Shown: positions 53,872 to 57,647 of the stretch, in pieces
Layout of the letters: the number at the start of each line of letters is the position of its first letter
Numbering within the stretch: the stretch's first letter is position 1
DNA from: an uncultured Prochlorococcus sp.
GTDB taxonomy: Bacteria; Cyanobacteriota; Cyanobacteriia; PCC-6307; Cyanobiaceae
Assembly (NCBI RefSeq): GCF_902522795.1
Contig: NZ_CABYWZ010000009.1
Coordinates: 1 to 57,647 of the forward strand
Reading direction: 5' to 3'
DNA: 57,647 bases
Notes under the pieces: model-generated
What the model was told of the DNA's origin: nothing
What the model saw: the letters and a program-made list of their open reading frames with translations, nothing else
Database searches by the model: none
Translations under genes and position numbers: made by a program

Positions 53872-54668
53872 TACTTTATTAATTTCCTTAAATGACTAGA
53901 TGTATATTCAACAATCATCACGATAGAAATAATTACGATAAGAACAGCTGCTGCAATCTCAAATTCATATCTATCAAAGGCTGTATTTAAGGTAGAACCA
54001 ATACCTCCTCCCCCAACAATTCCAATTACCGCTGACTCCCTGAAATTAATATCCAATCTGTATAAAGATAATCCGATAAATCTTGGCATAACTTGAGGTT
54101 GGACACCATAATTAATCCATTGAAACCAATTACTTCCAGTAGATTTGATTGCTTCAGCTTGGGATTTACTTATTTCTTCAATATCTTCAGATAATAATTT
54201 AGCGAAAAAGCCTATTGTCGAAAAACTTAGAGTTACCATCCCAGCAAAAGGTCCAAAACCCATTAACTTAACAAAAAATATTGCTAAGATTACTTCCTGA
54301 AAACTCCTTGATAATGTGATAATTCCTCTTGAAAAAAAATAAACAAATTTAGGAGCTATGTTTTTAGCAGCTCCCAAGGAGACAGGAATAGAAATAATTA
54401 TCCCCACAATAGTTGCTACAATAGTCATCCATAAACTTTCAAAAATACCAGCCAAAATCTCATCAGATCTAGTTATAAAATCTGGAGGGAAAAAAGCAAA
54501 TATAAAGTTTTTACCCCTTGGGATTCCTTCAAGAATTCTTTGCCAATCAATTTCCGTAGTTAGGAAAACAGATAATAAATAAGTACTAATGAGTAAAATT
54601 AATCCAATTCTTAATAACTTATTTTTTATTAATGGTTTTCTTTCCCAAATTACTTTCTTATCTTTCAT
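53871..54668 (-). CDS. phnE: Phosphonate/phosphite ABC permease PhnE (first copy)
   Basis: Inner-membrane permease of 265 residues. The N-terminus is basic, then a helix (LLRIGLILLISTYLLSV). The EAA loop is EAIKSTGSNWFQWINYGVQPQVMP. The terminal region GIVGGGGIGSTLNTAFDRYEFE is as in PhnE. It lies 11 bases after phnC. Together with the second permease and PhnC it forms the membrane part of the PhnCDE importer. Confidence 0.9.
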   Translation of the reverse strand: MKDKKVIWERKPLIKNKLLRIGLILLISTYLLSVFLTTEIDWQRILEGIPRGKNFIFAFFPPDFITRSDEILAGIFESLWMTIVATIVGIIISIPVSLGAAKNIAPKFVYFFSRGIITLSRSFQEVILAIFFVKLMGFGPFAGMVTLSFSTIGFFAKLLSEDIEEISKSQAEAIKSTGSNWFQWINYGVQPQVMPRFIGLSLYRLDINFRESAVIGIVGGGGIGSTLNTAFDRYEFEIAAAVLIVIISIVMIVEYTSSHLRKLIK

Positions 54669-54679
54669 TTAATATATTT

Positions 54680-55447
54680 CTAATTTGCTACGGTTTTAGA
54701 CCAGTCTTCTTCTCCATATATATTTGTAAGTATTGCTTCTGATAAGCCACTTGCCTTGCCATCGTAAACAATTTCTCCAGCTTTTAAACCTATTATTCTT
54801 TCTGCAAAATTCTGAGCAAGAAAAACATCATGAATATTTATAATCGCAGCAAGATTTCTTTCCTTACATAACTCGCATATTAATCGCATAATTTGCCTGG
54901 AATTTTTGGGATCTAAACTAGCTGTAGGTTCATCTACTAAAAGTAACATTGGATTTTGTATCAAAGCTCTAGCAATTCCTACTCTTTGCCTCTGCCCTCC
55001 TGATAATTCATCGGCTCTTTTATCAAGCATATGCTCTAGTCCAATTCTTTGAAGCAATCGGAATGCTTCTTCAATATCTTTTTGAGGAAATTTCCTGAAA
55101 AAACTATTCCAAAATCCTACGTAACCTAATCTACCGGAAAGGACATTTTCCATTACACTTAATCTTTCTACCAAAGCAAATTCCTGGAAAATCATTCCAA
55201 TTTGTCTTCTTATTTTTCTTAATTTAGATTTATTTAAAGAAGTAATGTCATTTTTTTCATTAGCGAAATAAACTTTCCCTGAAGTGGGCTCAACTAATCT
55301 ATTTATTGTTCTAATAAAAGTACTTTTACCAGCACCTGAAGGACCGATAAGAGCAACTACTTGCCCATTAGGAATTTCCAGGTTTATTCCTTTAAGCGCC
55401 TCTTCACCATTTGGATAAACCTTTTTGAGGTTTATTGTTTTAAGCAT
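54680..55447 (-). CDS. phnC: Phosphonate/phosphite ABC transporter ATPase PhnC
   Basis: A 255-residue ATPase. Walker A is GPSGAGKST (about 35-43), the Q-loop is [11 protein letters not shown], the signature [15 protein letters not shown], Walker [14 protein letters not shown] and the switch histidine INIHDVFLA. The FQEF and [16 protein letters not shown] wording matches PhnC and its phosphite counterpart PtxA. It lies 31 bases after phnD. It would energise the two PhnE permeases. Confidence 0.93.
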   Translation of the reverse strand: MLKTINLKKVYPNGEEALKGINLEIPNGQVVALIGPSGAGKSTFIRTINRLVEPTSGKVYFANEKNDITSLNKSKLRKIRRQIGMIFQEFALVERLSVMENVLSGRLGYVGFWNSFFRKFPQKDIEEAFRLLQRIGLEHMLDKRADELSGGQRQRVGIARALIQNPMLLLVDEPTASLDPKNSRQIMRLICELCKERNLAAIINIHDVFLAQNFAERIIGLKAGEIVYDGKASGLSEAILTNIYGEEDWSKTVAN

Positions 55448-55478
55448 TAAGTCTGATTTTATTTATGATTAAAAATTT

Positions 55479-56477
55479 TTATTTGCAATCATAAACAACA
55501 CCATTAGCCTTATCTATTTTTCTAATAACATCCCAATCGTGCTTGTGACTTATTGAAATGAATCTATCAGCCTTTTTAAATTCTTTATCTAATGTTGAAT
55601 TATCCCAGTTATAGGTGTAAAAAGCTTGCTTTACTTTTGCAACTACAGCTGGATGTAGATTATGAGCATGAGCATAACCTGTCGTTGGGAAGGTTTGGGA
55701 TTTATAAATAGTTCTTATTTTAGAAGAATCAACAACACCTCTTGCATCCATTCTTGTAAGAACTGAGTTAGCAATTGGTGCTACTTCATAATCTTTGTTT
55801 GCAACACCCATTATTGAATTTTGATGCTTGCCAGAAAAGACTGGGGTGAAATCTTTATTTGCCTCAAGACCAAATTCTCCTTTAAGAATTGCAGATGGTG
55901 CTTTAAATCCTGAATTAGATGTCTTAGATGTAAATGTAACTTTTTTACCTTTTAAATCTGCAGGAGAATTAATTGGGCTATCAGAAGGTACGATGATTTC
56001 CATTTCATAACCGTAAGACAAATCTTTTTTAGCCATCATTCCAAAAGGAACTGCTCCTGCACATGCTGCTGCCACAGTATTACTACCGGTATTAATTCCT
56101 GCTACGTGGAGACGACCAGATCTCATCGCTTCAACTTGTGCAGCATAAGATTGAACTGGTAAGAATGTTACTTTTTTACCAGTCACCTTAGACATATGTA
56201 TTACAAAATCTTCCCAAACTTTTGCATAAACGGAGGGGTCTTCAACAGGTGTATATGAGAACACGATGGTTTCAGGATCTATCCATTCATCTTCGGAAAG
56301 GGGTAGATCTGCGAGAAAATCTCCATCTCGATCACAATATTTGCTGTCAACAGTATTATTTGGATTGCAATCAGATAAATCTAAATCTCCAATTAAATTA
56401 TTTGATTTATTTCCACAACTTGAAATGCTTGCACTGATTATTGATAGCCCTAAGACTATCTTTAAAAAATTTCTCAT
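55479..56477 (-). CDS. phnD: Phosphonate/phosphite-binding lipoprotein PhnD
   Basis: A substrate-binding protein of 332 residues. The signal peptide has lipobox ISSC with lipidation at Cys21. An acidic linker CDRDGDFLADLP follows, then the PhnD core FSYTPVEDPSVYAKVWEDF, VTGKKVTFLPVQSYAAQVEAM, SGRLHVAGINTGSNT and DLKGKKVTFTSKTSNSGFKAPSA. Studied Prochlorococcus relatives bind phosphite or methylphosphonate, so the substrate is one of these by analogy. No ptxD dehydrogenase is in the window. It is the first gene of the phnD-C-E-E-acr3 run and divergent from a Crp-type regulator. Confidence 0.93.
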   Translation of the reverse strand: MRNFLKIVLGLSIISASISSCGNKSNNLIGDLDLSDCNPNNTVDSKYCDRDGDFLADLPLSEDEWIDPETIVFSYTPVEDPSVYAKVWEDFVIHMSKVTGKKVTFLPVQSYAAQVEAMRSGRLHVAGINTGSNTVAAACAGAVPFGMMAKKDLSYGYEMEIIVPSDSPINSPADLKGKKVTFTSKTSNSGFKAPSAILKGEFGLEANKDFTPVFSGKHQNSIMGVANKDYEVAPIANSVLTRMDARGVVDSSKIRTIYKSQTFPTTGYAHAHNLHPAVVAKVKQAFYTYNWDNSTLDKEFKKADRFISISHKHDWDVIRKIDKANGVVYDCK

Positions 56478-56539
56478 TAGTGTTGAATTTATTCTTCATT
56501 ATTAACTTGCTCTAAAGAGATTAACTTTTTCGCAAAAAG

Positions 56540-56580
56540 AGTTTAAATTCTGATTAAGTGTTTTATTTTGAGTTACTCAA
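56540..56580. promoter_or_regulatory. Palindrome and possible Pho-box pair between phnD and the regulator
   Basis: A perfect 13-base palindrome TTGAGT-T-ACTCAA lies at 56568-56580. On the minus strand, two Pho-box-like octamers (CTTAATCA and TTTAAACT, about 6 of 8 matches each to CTTAACCT, 3 bases apart) lie at 56540-56558, about 63 to 81 bases before phnD. TTAACTT repeats occur at 56503 and 56521. The palindrome is clear; the Pho-box reading is weak. Confidence 0.4.
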
Positions 56581-56668
56581 TTTTTAATCAGATTTATTAG
56601 GGAATTAAATAATTTTTAATTTATTTTTAACTTTATAAATTTAGGGTGATTGAATTTAATAAATAAAT

Positions 56669-57205
56669 ATGATAATTCCTGAAAAGCAAAATATAGAATT
56701 TAAAGAAAATACAATTCTAGAAGTCAAATCAGGAATATTAATAATGCAATCAAAAATCAAGAATAAGAAAAATATTGTTGGGATAATAAATGAAAATGTT
56801 GTAATAAATTTGGAATTATGTAACTACGAAAATATTAAATTAATTGCGTTGACAAATTGCGAAATTAAAACAATTAAAAGAGGGCTATTTTTTTCATCTA
56901 CAGACTTATTAACAAAAAGTCTAAAAAGAATTGATCAATTGGAAAAACTTTTATTAATAAGGGATATAAAAAAATCAGAAGAAAAACTAAAAGAATTTCT
57001 TTTATACTTATCCTCAATAATTGGCTTAAAAAAAGATAAACATTTTTATCTAAATTTAAAAGAATTTAATTTTACCCATAAAATTATCGGTAATTCAATT
57101 TCTTCAACAAGAGTAACCGTAACAAGAAATTTAAAAATACTAGAAAAAAAAGGTTGGCTCAAATTTGAAAAAAAAGGTATTTTAATTCCGTTTAAAGATA
57201 ATTAA
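56669..57205 (+). CDS. Crp/Fnr-family transcription regulator (PtrA-like)
   Basis: A 178-residue regulator with a reduced effector domain (about 1-100, no clear cyclic-nucleotide phosphate cassette) and a C-terminal winged helix. The recognition helix is in THKIIGNSISSTRVTVTRNLKILEKKGWLKFE. The position beside phosphorus-acquisition genes matches PtrA, the Crp-family regulator of the Prochlorococcus phosphorus island, and the size fits. It is divergent from phnD, so the shared 191-base region is a likely target. The exact ligand is unknown. Confidence 0.8.
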   Translation: MIIPEKQNIEFKENTILEVKSGILIMQSKIKNKKNIVGIINENVVINLELCNYENIKLIALTNCEIKTIKRGLFFSSTDLLTKSLKRIDQLEKLLLIRDIKKSEEKLKEFLLYLSSIIGLKKDKHFYLNLKEFNFTHKIIGNSISSTRVTVTRNLKILEKKGWLKFEKKGILIPFKDN

Positions 57206-57257
57206 CCAAGCCTTAATAAAATAGATTTATTTTATATATACAAACAATATCTTTATT

Positions 57258-57563
57258 ATGTCTTGTTCTATAACATCTGTTTTTACTTTTAGAATTGAAA
57301 GCACTTTCGATGAATGGGCTGCAATATTTGATAGTGCAGAAGCAGATAAAAGGCATTCAGAATTTGATATTAAGCCACTTTTTAGAGGAGTAAGTAAGGA
57401 AGATCCTCAAAAAGTTATTGTTATTCATCAAGCTCCAGAAGGTAATGTTCAAAAGTTTGTAGAAGCTAATGGTGACTGGATGGCAACTCATAGAGTTGAC
57501 TTATCAACAATGGAAGAATCATCTTGGACTTTTTCAGCAACAACGGAGAATTGTTGTGATTAA
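57258..57563 (+). CDS. DUF3764-like small protein
   Basis: A 101-residue soluble protein: ITSVFTFRIESTFDEWAAIFDSAEADKRHSEFDIKPLFRGVSKEDPQKVIVIHQ, then a C-terminal cysteine pair (ENCCD). It has the fold pattern of small ferredoxin-like barrels and resembles DUF3764 proteins of picocyanobacteria. It lies 53 bases after the regulator gene and is followed after 3 bases by an exported protein gene. Function unknown. It is located in the phosphorus and arsenic part of the island. Confidence 0.68.
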   Translation: MSCSITSVFTFRIESTFDEWAAIFDSAEADKRHSEFDIKPLFRGVSKEDPQKVIVIHQAPEGNVQKFVEANGDWMATHRVDLSTMEESSWTFSATTENCCD

Positions 57564-57566
57564 CAA

Positions 57567-57647
57567 ATGAAAAGACTGCTATTCCCACTACTAGCTCTCT
57601 CAACTATTTTCCTTGCGAGTTATACTAATAACTCAAACAAAATAGGT
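57567..57647 (+). CDS. 5' part of an exported protein gene (truncated by the window)
   Basis: ATG 57567 opens 27 codons that run off the edge: MKRLLFPLLALSTIFLASYT, followed by NNSNKIG. It is a signal peptide, close in sequence to that of the PDZ protein at 50309 (both begin MKRLL.PLLA). The rest of the product is outside the window, so its role is unknown. It starts 3 bases after the DUF3764-like stop, so it is co-transcribed. Confidence 0.75.
   Translation, partial: MKRLLFPLLALSTIFLASYTNNSNKIG

Noticed and set aside
56540..56558. A confident Pho box upstream of phnD
   Set aside because: Each half matches only about 6 of 8 bases of the cyanobacterial consensus, which is common in AT-rich DNA. 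It is recorded only as weak.
47541..57647. Complete prophage
   Set aside because: There are no capsid, terminase, portal or tail genes. The cargo is nutrient, membrane and small proteins.

Overview
The window is a stretch of an AT-rich, gene-dense chromosome that reads as a streamlined marine picocyanobacterium, most likely high-light-adapted Prochlorococcus. Evidence for an oxygenic phototroph: chlorophyll synthase (chlG), phylloquinone methyltransferase (menG), NDH-1 subunit 2 (ndhB), PipX and PipY, the long HPF/LrtA protein, SepF, DUF1823, DUF2862, DUF4278 and YlqD families. Typical streamlining is visible: convergent genes end 2 to 10 bases apart with no obvious terminator between them (about 5118, 6431, 10964, 16193, 30981 and 40131), and many starts are GTG or TTG. 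The species assignment is inference from gene content and base composition.

Layout. 1-31 is probably the edge of a gene downstream of topA. 112-12,289 is housekeeping: topA, ndhB, a LolD/MacB-type ATPase, birA, a DUF721 protein, menG, hisF, DUF2862, chlG, a class A penicillin-binding protein and rsmB. 12,341-15,423 is accessory-leaning: two small conserved-looking ORFs, then an operon of DCC thiol oxidoreductase, TIGR03643 protein, DUF2256 protein and a photolyase that appears to lack the iron-sulfur cysteines of its family, plus a 67-residue protein. 15,521-27,197 carries trmH, an oligopeptide-type permease, lepA, mqo, nfu, a DUF4278 gene with a structured leader, an ArsM-like methyltransferase beside a class V aminotransferase, an SDR, murE, a glutaredoxin-like gene, yidD and rpsD. 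27,273-30,980 is a sulfur amino acid cluster (two trans-sulfuration enzymes and cysK). 30,983-47,274 is housekeeping again: queA, pdhC, ylqD, acyl-CoA synthetase, lipB, hpf, a DeoC-like protein, recO, a glycosyltransferase, proC, sepF, pipY, pipX, an EcfT-like protein, der, DUF1823, cobI, miaE and aroQ.

From 47,377 the character changes. tRNA-Tyr and tRNA-Thr are followed directly by a tyrosine recombinase, a small basic protein and an Xis-like DNA-binding protein. This is a tRNA-anchored integrative island of the kind called tycheposons in Prochlorococcus. The cargo (49,900-52,010) is small exported, membrane and alpha/beta-barrel proteins separated by a recurring near-palindrome, TTGACAGTCRATCTA. 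The island continues into phosphorus and arsenic genes: divergent from a Crp-family regulator runs phnD-phnC-phnE-phnE-acr3, an uptake system for phosphonate or phosphite with an arsenite exporter at its end. The window closes with a DUF3764-like gene and the first codons of an exported protein.

Working together: ArsM-like and Acr3 proteins would deal with arsenic that enters through phosphate uptake, and the Phn system widens phosphorus supply. The most unusual material is the repeat family around the cargo genes, the repeated sites around the integrase, the structured DUF4278 leader, and two enzymes that appear to lack key family residues (the photolyase and the DeoC-like protein).
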